From Deltaproteobacteria bacterium (GTDB taxonomy: Bacteria; Myxococcota_A; UBA9160; UBA4427), in the NCBI GenBank assembly GCA_016713665.1, contig JADJOR010000009.1:124001-188000 (forward strand): a stretch of DNA of 64,000 nt, read 5' to 3'. A program made the position numbers and the translations under genes. Below the pieces are notes generated by a model that saw only the letters and a program-made list of their open reading frames with translations, searched no databases and was not told the DNA's origin. Positions 1-7,921 of the stretch are shown one piece after another; the stretch's first letter is position 1, and every line of letters starts with the position of its first letter.

Positions 1-341
1 CGACGCCGTCGAATCTCAACGACCCGGCGCTCACCGATCGGATCCGCGGGGCGCTCGTGCGCGAGCTCGGCCCCGGCGTCTTGTTCGAGCTCGATCGCGA
101 CAGCATGGGGGCCGAGGATTTCGCCGAGTTCGTGCGGACGAAGGAGGCGGTGCCCGGGGCTTATCTGTCGGTCGGCGGTGCCCCGCAGTCGGCGATCGAC
201 GCGGCGAAGGCGGGCGGGCCGCCGCTCCCGTTCCACCACTCGGCGCATTTCAAGGTCGATCCTCGCGCCTCGATCACGACCGGCGTCGAGGGCATGACGA
301 TCGCGGTGCTCGAGGTCCTCGGCGAGGGACCCGCGCGCTGA
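1..341 (+). CDS. M20-family amidohydrolase/peptidase, C-terminal end (partial)
   Basis: The window opens inside this gene; the reading frame is open from base 3 to the TGA at 339-341, giving about 112 residues. The visible part carries GAEDFAEF, GAYLSVGG, a HHSAHFKVD stretch and a SITTGVEGM tail. These match the C-terminal half of M20 metal-dependent amidohydrolases (hippurate, N-acyl-amino-acid and IAA-conjugate hydrolases), where the glutamate of the GAEDF motif and the paired histidines belong to the metal or catalytic site. Such enzymes hydrolyse N-acyl amino acid amide bonds in the cytoplasm. The N-terminal metal-binding and dimerisation segments lie outside the window, so substrate class cannot be refined. 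It is convergent with the MFS gene 16 bases downstream. Confidence 0.85.
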   Translation, partial: TPSNLNDPALTDRIRGALVRELGPGVLFELDRDSMGAEDFAEFVRTKEAVPGAYLSVGGAPQSAIDAAKAGGPPLPFHHSAHFKVDPRASITTGVEGMTIAVLEVLGEGPAR

Positions 342-357
342 CGCTCGAGCCTGGGTG

Positions 358-1551
358 CTAGGCCTCGGTCGGCCTCTCCGTGCGCTGCAGGCGCGTGATG
401 CCGAGCATGATCGCGAGGGCGATCAGCGTGAACGTGCCGAGGCCGAGCGCGAAGCCGCCGGACAGGTCGTAGAGCACGCCGAGCCCCATCGGGCCGACGA
501 CGCCGCCGATCTGCGCCGCGGAGAAGAAGAGGCCGCTCGCCGTTCCGGCGCGTCGCTCGCCGACCCCGGGCAGCTCGAGCAGCGTCAGCACGAGGATCGG
601 CGTCAGCACCGTCGCGGCGGCGCCCTGGAACACGAGCCCCGCGAGCAGCGACGGCCGCGCAGCGAGCTGGAAGAGCAGCGTCGAGCAGGCCGACGTCGCG
701 ACCAGCGCGAAGAGCAGGCGTTGGCGGCGCCTCGGGATCGCGAGCCTCGGGACGACGAGCGCGGACACGACGCCGACGCCCGCCGGAATCGCCGCCCAGT
801 ATCCCGACTCGATCGTCGTCATGCCGCGGGCCTGGAGCAGGGCGGGGAGCCAGCTCCCGACGCCGTGGGCGATCAGGAAGGTGCCGGTCGCGAGCGCCAG
901 CAGAAGTCGTACGTCGGAGAGCGCGACGAGCTCGCGCATGGTCGAGAGCTGCGGCAGGGAGCCGACGCTGCGCCTCCGCGTTTCGGCTTCGCGGAACCTG
1001 GGAAGCGAGCTCACGACGAGCCACGCGACGCCCGACGCGACGCCCACCCCCGCCCAGAGCAGCATCAGCTTGCGCCAGTCGCCGAGCCAGGGAAGCAGCC
1101 AGGAATGGGTCAGGGTGAGAGCGAGGGTCCCGCCGATCGCGGGGCCTGTCGCGTAGACGCCCATCGCGAGGCCGCGATTGGATCCCTCGAACCATTCCGT
1201 GATGACCTTCGGCGCGCCGGTCGAGATGATGGGCGCACCGAGACCGAAGGCCATCACCGAGAGGAGCAGCGTCGTGAAGTCGGTCGCGGCGCTGCGCGCG
1301 AGGGCCGAGAGCGAGATCAGCGCGATCCCGAGCGTCAGCGCGGTCCGGCTGCCGACGCGATCGAGCAGCAGGCCGCAGGGGATCGCCGAGAACATGTAGA
1401 CGAGCTGCCAGGCGCCGAGCACGCTCCCCATCGCCGCGTGGGAGATGTCGAGCTCCTGCTCGACCTGCGCGACGAGGGGCGACAAACAGCTCGCGACCAG
1501 CCCGAAGGAGGCGTAGAGCCCCCAGACACCCGCGAGCAGCCACCAGCGCAT
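358..1551 (-). CDS. MFS transporter (CynX/NimT-like)
   Basis: A 397-residue protein made almost entirely of hydrophobic helices, with the length and two-times-six helix arrangement expected of a Major Facilitator Superfamily carrier. The loop between helices 2 and 3 reads GLLLDRVGSR, a form of the MFS signature G-x-x-x-D-R-x-G-R. A basic central loop (RFREAETRRR, about residues 185-195) separates the halves. It should sit in the inner membrane and move a small organic solute; which one cannot be read from sequence. A GGAAAGGG element lies upstream of the ATG. It is transcribed in the same direction as the amidohydrolase 112 bases upstream, so import of that enzyme's substrate is possible but only inference. 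Confidence 0.85.
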   Translation of the reverse strand: MRWWLLAGVWGLYASFGLVASCLSPLVAQVEQELDISHAAMGSVLGAWQLVYMFSAIPCGLLLDRVGSRTALTLGIALISLSALARSAATDFTTLLLSVMAFGLGAPIISTGAPKVITEWFEGSNRGLAMGVYATGPAIGGTLALTLTHSWLLPWLGDWRKLMLLWAGVGVASGVAWLVVSSLPRFREAETRRRSVGSLPQLSTMRELVALSDVRLLLALATGTFLIAHGVGSWLPALLQARGMTTIESGYWAAIPAGVGVVSALVVPRLAIPRRRQRLLFALVATSACSTLLFQLAARPSLLAGLVFQGAAATVLTPILVLTLLELPGVGERRAGTASGLFFSAAQIGGVVGPMGLGVLYDLSGGFALGLGTFTLIALAIMLGITRLQRTERPTEA

Positions 1552-1663
1552 GATCCCTTTCCGGAAGCCTCGTCCTGCGAAGGGACGGCGATGAGCCGGT
1601 ACGCGACCGGCGACCCCTCTGCCCGCTTCGATTGCGTCGTTCGCCCGTGCGATCCGTCGGCGA

Positions 1664-2875
1664 TCAGGCCGCGCGCGGCTCCAGACGATACAGGCGCCGG
1701 GCGTTTTCGTGGGTCATCTGCTCGATCTCGGCTCGAGGGATCCCCTGGAAATGCGAGGCCAGCAGGTCCTGGGTCTCGGGGAAGCTCGAGTCCGTATGCG
1801 GATAGTCGGTCTCGACCATGATGTGGTCGACGCCGACGAGGCCGCGCAGCGGCAGCGTCGACGGGTCCGAGAAGGTCGTGAACCAGAAGTTGCGGCGCAG
1901 GACGTCGATCGGCGAGAGCGGACCGAATTCCTTCGAGTAGTCGAGCACGCGGGCCATGTACTCGATCCGGTCGACGAGGATCGGGACCCAGCCGATGCCG
2001 CCCTCCGACATCGCGATCTTGAGCTGCGGGAAACGGACGGGGATCCCCGCGAAGAGCCAGTCCGTCGCCGTCGCCATCCCGTTGATCGGAAACAGCGCGC
2101 CGAGCACCGCGGGGCTCGAGTCCCGGGACGGCACGATCGTCTCGGAGGACGAGCCGACGTGGAGATTGAGGACGGTTCCGGTCTCCTCGCAGGCGCGGAA
2201 GAACGGATCCCAGTCGCGGCTGTAGAGCGAGGGGAGGCCCAGCTTCTCCGGATTCTCGCTGAAGGAGACCGACGTGAAGCCGCGGGCGGCGTTGCGGCGG
2301 ATCTCCTCCGCCGCGAGGACCGGATCGGCGAGCCAGGCGAGCTGGCACGGGATCATGCGACCCGGATACGTCCCCGCCCAGACCTCGAGCGTCCAGTCGT
2401 TGAACGCGCGCAGCGAGGCGAGCCCGAGCTCGCGGTCCTTCATGCGCAGGAAGCGCCAGCCCGCGAAGCCGAAGGGGGCGGAGGGAAAGCAGAGCGAGGC
2501 CTCGACGCCGATCGCGTCCATGTGGCGTACGCGCTCGTGGATGTTCCAGACGGCGGGATGCAGCTCGTCGAAGTTGACGGGGCCGAGGTAGCCCTTGCCC
2601 ACCTCCCAGCCGCGGATGCCATCGGCCCCGAGCAGCGGGACGCGCTCGTCCTCGAAGATCCAGTAGTCGATCCCGAGGTCGTCGCGCTCGACGCGGGGCG
2701 CGCGTGACTGCAGCCGCGCGGGCAGGCGCTTCTCGAAGAGGTCGGGCGGCTCGACCAGATGATCGTCGACGGAGACGATCCGATAGCGGAGCTTCGGCGC
2801 CGAGAGCTCGCCGCGCCGGACCAGCGTGCCCTTCGGCCCCGCGTACTTCAGGATCTTCTCGAGCAGGTCCGCCAT
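1664..2875 (-). CDS. Amidohydrolase family protein (amidohydrolase_2 type)
   Basis: 403 residues from an ATG preceded by GGGAG eight bases upstream; a longer reading to base 2980 adds 35 low-complexity residues and is rejected. The start of the barrel reads RIVSVDDHLVEPPDLF, the degenerate HxH/DxH metal strand of amidohydrolase_2 (ACMSD-like) TIM-barrel enzymes. LHVGSS in the middle and VETDYPHTDSSFPET near the C-terminus supply the usual histidine and terminal aspartate positions. Relatives are decarboxylases or C-C/C-N hydrolases of aromatic or cyclic metabolites, often annotated only as amidohydrolase. The enzyme is predicted cytoplasmic. It lies directly upstream of the MFS transporter on the same strand, suggesting a small catabolic unit; substrate unknown. 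Confidence 0.8.
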   Translation of the reverse strand: MADLLEKILKYAGPKGTLVRRGELSAPKLRYRIVSVDDHLVEPPDLFEKRLPARLQSRAPRVERDDLGIDYWIFEDERVPLLGADGIRGWEVGKGYLGPVNFDELHPAVWNIHERVRHMDAIGVEASLCFPSAPFGFAGWRFLRMKDRELGLASLRAFNDWTLEVWAGTYPGRMIPCQLAWLADPVLAAEEIRRNAARGFTSVSFSENPEKLGLPSLYSRDWDPFFRACEETGTVLNLHVGSSSETIVPSRDSSPAVLGALFPINGMATATDWLFAGIPVRFPQLKIAMSEGGIGWVPILVDRIEYMARVLDYSKEFGPLSPIDVLRRNFWFTTFSDPSTLPLRGLVGVDHIMVETDYPHTDSSFPETQDLLASHFQGIPRAEIEQMTHENARRLYRLEPRAA

Positions 2876-3019
2876 GGTGTCGCTCCCGTCCCGGTTCCCG
2901 AGATGAGTAGCCGTCGCAGATCGGTGCAACAAGGCGCGGGCCCGGCGCGCGTCCCGTCCGCGTCGCGCTCCAGGAAGCACGGAGTTCGATCTCCGCCCGC
3001 CGGAAGATCGATGGATTCG

Positions 3020-3862
3020 TCAGGCGGCCGATTGCAGCCGGTCGCGAATGCGATCGAGCAGGGCGTCGTCGAGGGGCGGTGGCGCGCCCAGCGCGTCGCG
3101 GGTCGTCCGGAGCATGGCGGCGAAGCGACCGCCGAATCGTTCGCAGACCGAGCACCCGCGCAGGTGCGCCTCGACGGGCGCTCGTTCGGCGGCGGAGAGA
3201 TCCCCGTCGACGTAGTCGCTGAGCCGGGCGAGGACCTCGCGACAGCGCAGCCCCCCGACCTCCCGCTCGCTCTCTTCGAGCGTCGCCTTGCGCATGCGAA
3301 TCTCCTCGAGCAGCCGCAGCCGCGCACGGTGGAGCCGGCTCTTCATGGCCGGGAGCTCGAGCGCGAGGGCGCTCGCGGTCTGCTCGCCGGTCAGACCTTC
3401 GACGTCGCGGAGCAGCAGCACCTCCGCATCCGCCGGCGAGAGCGACGCGAGGGCGCGCGCGATCAGCTCGGCCTCTTCGGCCCGAGCCAGCGCGCGCTCC
3501 GGATCGGCGCTGCCCCATCCCGCCGCGACGCCGAGCTCGATCAGCTCGCGCTCGCCGCGCGACTGCGTGGCCCGCTGGGCATTGCGATCGGCGCGCAGGG
3601 ACTTGCGCGCGAGATTCCGGGCGATCGCGAACAGCCAGGTCCGGACCGGGGCCCGCTCCGGACGATAGGCGCCGGCGGCCCGGAGCGCGGCGAGGAAAGT
3701 CTCCTGGGTCACGTCCGCCGCGGTCTCGTCGTCTCCGGTGATGGCCCGCGCCAGGCGCAGCACGCTCGCGGCATGGCGTCGCGCGAGCAGGCCGAGCGCG
3801 TCGCGCTCACCGCGGGCGGTGAGCGCGATCAGCGCTATGTCCGGGGCTTCGGGAGCGGGCAC
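3020..3862 (-). CDS. ECF RNA polymerase sigma factor with C-terminal zinc-binding anti-sigma-like domain
   Basis: 280 residues. Residues 10-95 are a sigma-70 region 2 (ITGDDETAADVTQETFL, then RTWLFAIARNLARK). Residues 135-190 are region 4 (LSPADAEVLLLRDVEGLTGEQTASAL with a basic recognition helix). After a short linker come Cys207, His233, Cys237 and Cys240 in the H-x3-C-x2-C spacing of the zf-HC2/ZAS fold of zinc-binding anti-sigma factors. In most ECF systems that domain is on a separate membrane anti-sigma protein; here it is fused and there is no transmembrane helix, so this looks like a soluble, possibly redox- or metal-responsive factor. The GTG start lies inside the DUF2892 gene (28-base overlap), arguing for co-transcription. 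No separate anti-sigma gene is adjacent. Confidence 0.85.
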   Translation of the reverse strand: MPAPEAPDIALIALTARGERDALGLLARRHAASVLRLARAITGDDETAADVTQETFLAALRAAGAYRPERAPVRTWLFAIARNLARKSLRADRNAQRATQSRGERELIELGVAAGWGSADPERALARAEEAELIARALASLSPADAEVLLLRDVEGLTGEQTASALALELPAMKSRLHRARLRLLEEIRMRKATLEESEREVGGLRCREVLARLSDYVDGDLSAAERAPVEAHLRGCSVCERFGGRFAAMLRTTRDALGAPPPLDDALLDRIRDRLQSAA

Positions 3863-4047
3863 GTGGACAGGCCGAACACGGTGTAGAGCGGACAGCTGCC
3901 GATCAGGCCCGTCACCAGGGGGACGAGCCCGACAAAGCCCCAGACGGTCTTCGGGCCGGCGACGGCGAGGCTCAGGAGGCCGAGGCCCAGCAGGACTCGC
4001 AGGGCGCGATCGACGCTGTGTTCGTTGCGAGGAAGGATCTTGCTCAT
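3835..4047 (-). CDS. DUF2892 (YgaP-type) small inner-membrane protein
   Basis: A 70-residue protein with a cytoplasmic basic N-terminus (LPRNEHSVDRALR), one long hydrophobic hairpin (LLGLGLLSLAV, then GFVGLVPLVTGLIG) and a CPLYTVFGLSTCPL tail. This is the DUF2892 pattern, also found as the membrane part of the YgaP rhodanese; the paired cysteines of the tail are usual. The ATG at 4047 is preferred over one four codons earlier because GGAG stands six bases in front of it. Free-standing DUF2892 proteins often accompany sulfur or redox genes, but their function is unknown. The 3' end overlaps the fused ECF sigma factor, so the two are probably expressed together. Confidence 0.8.
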   Translation of the reverse strand: MSKILPRNEHSVDRALRVLLGLGLLSLAVAGPKTVWGFVGLVPLVTGLIGSCPLYTVFGLSTCPLPKPRT

Positions 4048-4134
4048 CGTGGTCTCCATGAAGGGGCCGATCGTGGCCCCACTCCCTCTATCCCCGAGCG
4101 GGCAAAAGGATTCACGTGCGACAAAAAAACCTCG

Positions 4135-5166
4135 TCATCCGACCAGGACCACCGCCCGCCCCGCCACCGTGCCCGCCTCGACCCGGGCGTAGCCCTCCGC
4201 CGTCCGCTCGAAGGCGAAGCGCTCGATGTCGATGCGCAGCCGCCCGGCGTTCGCGAGGGCGATCACGTCGTGGAGGTCGGCCGTCGTGCCGCCCTGCGGA
4301 ATGAACAGGTCGCAGTTGTTCGGCAGCAGCCCCCAGCCGACCGACGCGCGCCCCCCGCCGGCGCCGACGATCGCGATCGAGCCGCCGATCCGCGCCGCCG
4401 CGAGGGCGAGGCCCATCGTGGCGTCGATGCCGACGAAGTCGAGGATCGCCTCGGCGCCGAGCCCGCGCGTCTCGTCCCGCAGCCGCGCGGGGCCCGCCTC
4501 GTCCGGACCCAGAACGAGATCGGCACCGAGCTCCGCGGCCCGGATCCGCTTCGAAGGCGACGCCTCGATCGCGACGATGCGCGCGCCCGTCAGCACGCGC
4601 AGCAGCTGCACCGCGTAGCCCCCGAGCCCGCCGACCCCGATCACGATGGCGGTCGAAGCGCCACGCAGCTTCGGCGCGACGCGGCGCACGGCGTGATAGG
4701 CGGTGACGCCGGCGTCGGTGAGCGGCGCGGCGAGGGCCGGATCGAGGGCGCCGAGGGGAACCGCTTCGCGGACGGGCACCGCGACATAGCGCGCGAGCCC
4801 GCCATCCTGCCCCCAGCCGCGACCGCTCGCGCGGCCGGTGCAGAGGTTGTCCTCGCCGCGCAGGCAGGGGAGACAGCGCCAGCAGCGGGGACCGAGGGCG
4901 ACGGCGACGGGCGTCTCGAGGGCGAGGTCCCGGACCGAGGCGCCGACGGCGACGACGCGGCCCGCGATCTCGTGGCCGAGGGTGAACGGGATCGGATACG
5001 GGAAGTCGCCCGCGGCCGCGTGGAGGAAGTGGACGTCGGTATGGCAGAGGCCGACGGCGGCGACCTCGACCAGGACCTCGTCGCTCTGCGGCGTGGGCAC
5101 CGCCACGTCCTCGAAGACCGGGGGCTTCTGCCATCCGACCAGGCGGAACGCCTTCATCGTCTGCAT
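4135..5166 (-). CDS. Zinc-dependent NAD(P)+ alcohol dehydrogenase (MDR superfamily)
   Basis: 343 residues. Catalytic zinc ligands are visible as Cys41 (GLCHTD) and His65-Glu66 (GHEIAG). A four-cysteine structural zinc lobe lies at 95, 98, 101 and 109. The Rossmann fingerprint GVGGLGGYAVQLL follows near residue 170. It would oxidise a primary or secondary alcohol, or reduce an aldehyde, with NAD(P) in the cytoplasm. The ATG is preceded by AAGGAG seven bases upstream. Its ATG shares one base with the TGA of the upstream TIM-barrel gene (TGATG), so the pair is translationally coupled and likely acts in one catabolic route. Alternative: one of the cyclic acyl-CoA or polyol dehydrogenases of the same superfamily. 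Confidence 0.88.
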   Translation of the reverse strand: MQTMKAFRLVGWQKPPVFEDVAVPTPQSDEVLVEVAAVGLCHTDVHFLHAAAGDFPYPIPFTLGHEIAGRVVAVGASVRDLALETPVAVALGPRCWRCLPCLRGEDNLCTGRASGRGWGQDGGLARYVAVPVREAVPLGALDPALAAPLTDAGVTAYHAVRRVAPKLRGASTAIVIGVGGLGGYAVQLLRVLTGARIVAIEASPSKRIRAAELGADLVLGPDEAGPARLRDETRGLGAEAILDFVGIDATMGLALAAARIGGSIAIVGAGGGRASVGWGLLPNNCDLFIPQGGTTADLHDVIALANAGRLRIDIERFAFERTAEGYARVEAGTVAGRAVVLVG

Positions 5167-6065
5167 CAGGCGGCTCCTTCGGAGTTCGCGCGGGCGATCA
5201 GCGCGCGCGTCGCCTCCGCCGCCCGGCGCGCCGCCTCGCGCGCGCCGAGGCGATGGAGGTCGTCGGAGAAGACCTCGACACCGATCGGCGCCGGGGCGTC
5301 GAGCGCGCGCAGCACGCGCAGGAGCTCGACGAGCGGCAGCTCCCCCTCGCCGGGCAGGCGGCGCGCATGCAGCGTCGCCGTCGCGAGATCGCCCTCCGCA
5401 GCGGCCGGCGCATCGGCGAGCTGGAGCGCGATGATCCGATCCCCGGCGACCGAACGCACGACGCCCGGATCGCTCGCCGTCCGGAAGAGATGCCAGGCGT
5501 CGATCACGATCCCGCCGTTGCGGCGATCGGCGAGGCGCACGATCTCGGCCGCCGTCGGGAGATCCGGCACGAGCGTCCACGGCAGGAACTCGAGCTGGAC
5601 CAGCAGCCCATGGCGCGCGGCCCGGTCGCAGAGACCGGCGAAGCCCTCCGCGACGCGCTCGAGCGCGCGGTCGCGGGCGGGTCGGCTGGTATGGGGCGCC
5701 GACTTCGGAGCCCAGGGCGACGCGGTCACCGATCGCGCACCGACCACGTCGGCGATCCGGAAGATCTCGGCCTCGCCGACGGAGAAGTAGCCGTCGGGGT
5801 TCTCGGCGTCGGGGACGACGACGCCCTCGGTCCCCGGCGCCCAGGTCCAGACCGAGTCGAGCTCGCCGACCGTGAGCCCCGCGTCGTCGAGCAGGCGGCG
5901 CAGGGCGACGTCGGAGAGCCCTTCGCGCCGCGCGCGGGCATGGTCGGGACCCCAGAGCGTGATGGCCGGGAAGCCCGCCGCCGCCGCCGCCTCCACCCGC
6001 TCGCGGAAGGGAATCCCGTACGGCAGCGTACCAGCGCATAACACGAGATGATCGGGTCCGAGCAT
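5166..6065 (-). CDS. Sugar phosphate isomerase/epimerase-like TIM-barrel protein (AP endonuclease 2 fold)
   Basis: 299 residues with the repeating beta/alpha pattern of the xylose-isomerase-like TIM barrel. Metal-site segments are recognisable: LQLEFLPW (strand with glutamate, about 150-160), GIVIDAWHLFR (aspartate and histidine), IALQLADAP and a terminal IGVEVFSDDL strand. Members include inosose dehydratases, sugar epimerases and hydroxypyruvate isomerases. It is coupled by a TGATG junction to the zinc alcohol dehydrogenase, a combination common in polyol or cyclitol catabolism, but neither protein reveals the substrate. Divergent from the SDR gene beginning at 6234, with 168 bases between for promoters. 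Confidence 0.75.
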   Translation of the reverse strand: MLGPDHLVLCAGTLPYGIPFRERVEAAAAAGFPAITLWGPDHARARREGLSDVALRRLLDDAGLTVGELDSVWTWAPGTEGVVVPDAENPDGYFSVGEAEIFRIADVVGARSVTASPWAPKSAPHTSRPARDRALERVAEGFAGLCDRAARHGLLVQLEFLPWTLVPDLPTAAEIVRLADRRNGGIVIDAWHLFRTASDPGVVRSVAGDRIIALQLADAPAAAEGDLATATLHARRLPGEGELPLVELLRVLRALDAPAPIGVEVFSDDLHRLGAREAARRAAEATRALIARANSEGAA

Positions 6066-6233
6066 CCGGCGACGCTAGCGCCGCCGCTCCCGGCGCGCCG
6101 GTCGGTCCGCATTCCTTCCTCCTTTACGAGCTCGGCGGGCGGACATACCTTGCGCAGGCGCTCGTCCGGGCGCGATCGAGCTCGGGTCGCGAGCGCTCTC
6201 GAGGCGCATCGCAGGGAGTCGGAGGAGAGCTGC

Positions 6234-7007
6234 ATGGATCCGAGTCCGCTGAAGGGCAAGGTCGCGCTCGTGACGGGGGGCGCATCGGGCATCGGGGCCG
6301 CCACCGTCGCGCTCCTCGCCGCCGAAGGCGCGACGGTCGTCGCCTTCGACGTCGCCGCCGACGAGCTCGCGCGGGTCGTCTCGCGCGTGGCGAAGCAGGG
6401 CGGCGTCGCGCGGGCGAAGCGCGTCGATCTCGGCGAGTCGGCGCGGATTCCCGAGGCGGTGGCCGAGGTGCTTCGCGAAGAAGGACGCATCGACATCCTC
6501 GTCAACTGCGCGGGCGTCTTCGGCGAGGGGGGCTCGATCCTCGAGCTGAGCGAGAAGGACTGGGATCGCGTCCAGGCGATCAATCTGAAGGCGCCCTTCC
6601 TGCTGATCCAGGCGGTCGGGCGGCACATGGTCGAGCGCGGCGGCGGCGGACGCATCGTCAGCGTGAGCTCGAGCTCGGCCTTTCGCGCGCCGCGCGTGCC
6701 TGCGAACTACGGAGCCTCGAAGGCGGGGATCGGTCAGCTGACGCGGAGCGCCGCGGCGGATCTCGGGCCCTACGACATCAACGTCAACGCCGTCGCGCCC
6801 GGACTGACGGCGACGCCGATGACGACGGATTTCGGCGACGGCGCGGTGCTCGAGCGGGCCGTCGCCGAGGGGCCGCTCGCGAACCTGTTGCAGCGGGTCT
6901 CCCAGCCCGAGGACGTCGCGGCGACGATCCTCTTTCTCTGTCTGCCCGCGAGCCGGCAGATCACGGGCCAGACCATCCATACGAGCGCCGGGGCCGTCAC
7001 GCTCTAG
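6234..7007 (+). CDS. SDR family oxidoreductase
   Basis: 257 residues, classical short-chain dehydrogenase. The cofactor motif GGASGIGAA is near residue 15 and the NCAG stretch (LVNCAGVFGEGG) near 93. The catalytic serine lies in VSVSSSSAF, and Y-x-x-x-K in NYGASKAGIG. The Asp following strand 2 (VVAFDVAAD) favours NAD(H). Residues before the ATG at 6234 belong to an open but non-conserved upstream extension. GGAGGA sits seven to eight bases in front of this ATG, fixing the start. Substrate not predictable; it lies 86 bases upstream of a TauD-type dioxygenase on the same strand. Confidence 0.88.
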   Translation: MDPSPLKGKVALVTGGASGIGAATVALLAAEGATVVAFDVAADELARVVSRVAKQGGVARAKRVDLGESARIPEAVAEVLREEGRIDILVNCAGVFGEGGSILELSEKDWDRVQAINLKAPFLLIQAVGRHMVERGGGGRIVSVSSSSAFRAPRVPANYGASKAGIGQLTRSAAADLGPYDINVNAVAPGLTATPMTTDFGDGAVLERAVAEGPLANLLQRVSQPEDVAATILFLCLPASRQITGQTIHTSAGAVTL

Positions 7008-7093
7008 CGGGCGACGCGGCGTGGAGCTCGGGGACCGATCGAGCGACCGGGCGAGAGACGCCACGAGAGACCAGCCGAGGAGGGGAGAGCGCG

Positions 7094-7921
7094 ATGGCCG
7101 ACTTCGAGATCCGACCCATGACGACCTGCATCGGCGCCGAGATCGCCGGCATCGATCTGCGGGAGGAGCTCCCGGATCGCACGATCCGCGCGCTCGAGGA
7201 CGCGCTCCACCGCCACCTCGTCCTCTTCTTCCGCAAGCAGCCGATCACGCTCGAGCAGCAGATCGCCTTCACGCGCCGCTTCGGCGAGCTGATGGTCCAC
7301 CCCTTCGGACCCTCGCATCCGGATCACCCCGAGATCATCGTGCTCGACCAGAAGGCGCCGAAGGGCGAGGGCGCCGACGAGTGGCACGCGGACACGACCT
7401 TCATCCCCGAGCCGCCCCTCGGCTCGGTCCTGCGCGCCGTGCAGCTGCCGCCCCTCGGCGGTGATACCTGCTTCACGAGCATGTTCGCCGCCTACGAGAC
7501 CCTCTCGCCGCCGATCCGGCAGCTCGTCGATGGCCTGCGCGCGATCCACGACATCACGGGCAATCTCGTGCGCGCCGCCCAGGCGGGGAAGAGCTCCCTC
7601 TCGCTGCAGGATGCGCTCACGAAGTGGCCGCCGGTCTCGCATCCCCTCGTCCGGACCCATCCGCGCAGCGGGCGCAAGGCGCTCTACGTCTACGCCGTGG
7701 CGGTGAAGCGGATCGAGGGTCTCTCCGAGAAGGAGAGCGACAGCCTGCTGCGCCTGCTCTGCGAGCACATCAACTCGCCGCAGTTCCAGTGTCGCTTCCG
7801 ATGGGAGCCCGACTCGATCGCCTTCTGGGACAACCGCGCGGTTCAACACCTCGCCGTGCCCGACTACCCGGAGCGCCGCGTCATGGTCCGCTCGACCCTG
7901 CGCGGGGACATTCCGCGCTAG
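7094..7921 (+). CDS. TauD/TfdA-family Fe(II)/2-oxoglutarate dioxygenase
   Basis: 275 residues, the normal size for the family. The iron triad is His98-x-Asp100 (EWHADTTF) with His252 (NRAVQHLA), and Arg266 (MVRSTL) is in place to bind the 2-oxoglutarate carboxylate. N-terminal DFEIRPM and IGAEIAGIDLRE match the taurine/2,4-D dioxygenase start. These enzymes hydroxylate and release sulfite, phenols or amines from sulfonates, aryloxy acids or similar. GGGGAGAG precedes the ATG. The stop TAG lies in a CTAG shared with the opposite-strand alpha/beta hydrolase. A second, divergent homologue is encoded at 18506-19462. Confidence 0.9.
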   Translation: MADFEIRPMTTCIGAEIAGIDLREELPDRTIRALEDALHRHLVLFFRKQPITLEQQIAFTRRFGELMVHPFGPSHPDHPEIIVLDQKAPKGEGADEWHADTTFIPEPPLGSVLRAVQLPPLGGDTCFTSMFAAYETLSPPIRQLVDGLRAIHDITGNLVRAAQAGKSSLSLQDALTKWPPVSHPLVRTHPRSGRKALYVYAVAVKRIEGLSEKESDSLLRLLCEHINSPQFQCRFRWEPDSIAFWDNRAVQHLAVPDYPERRVMVRSTLRGDIPR

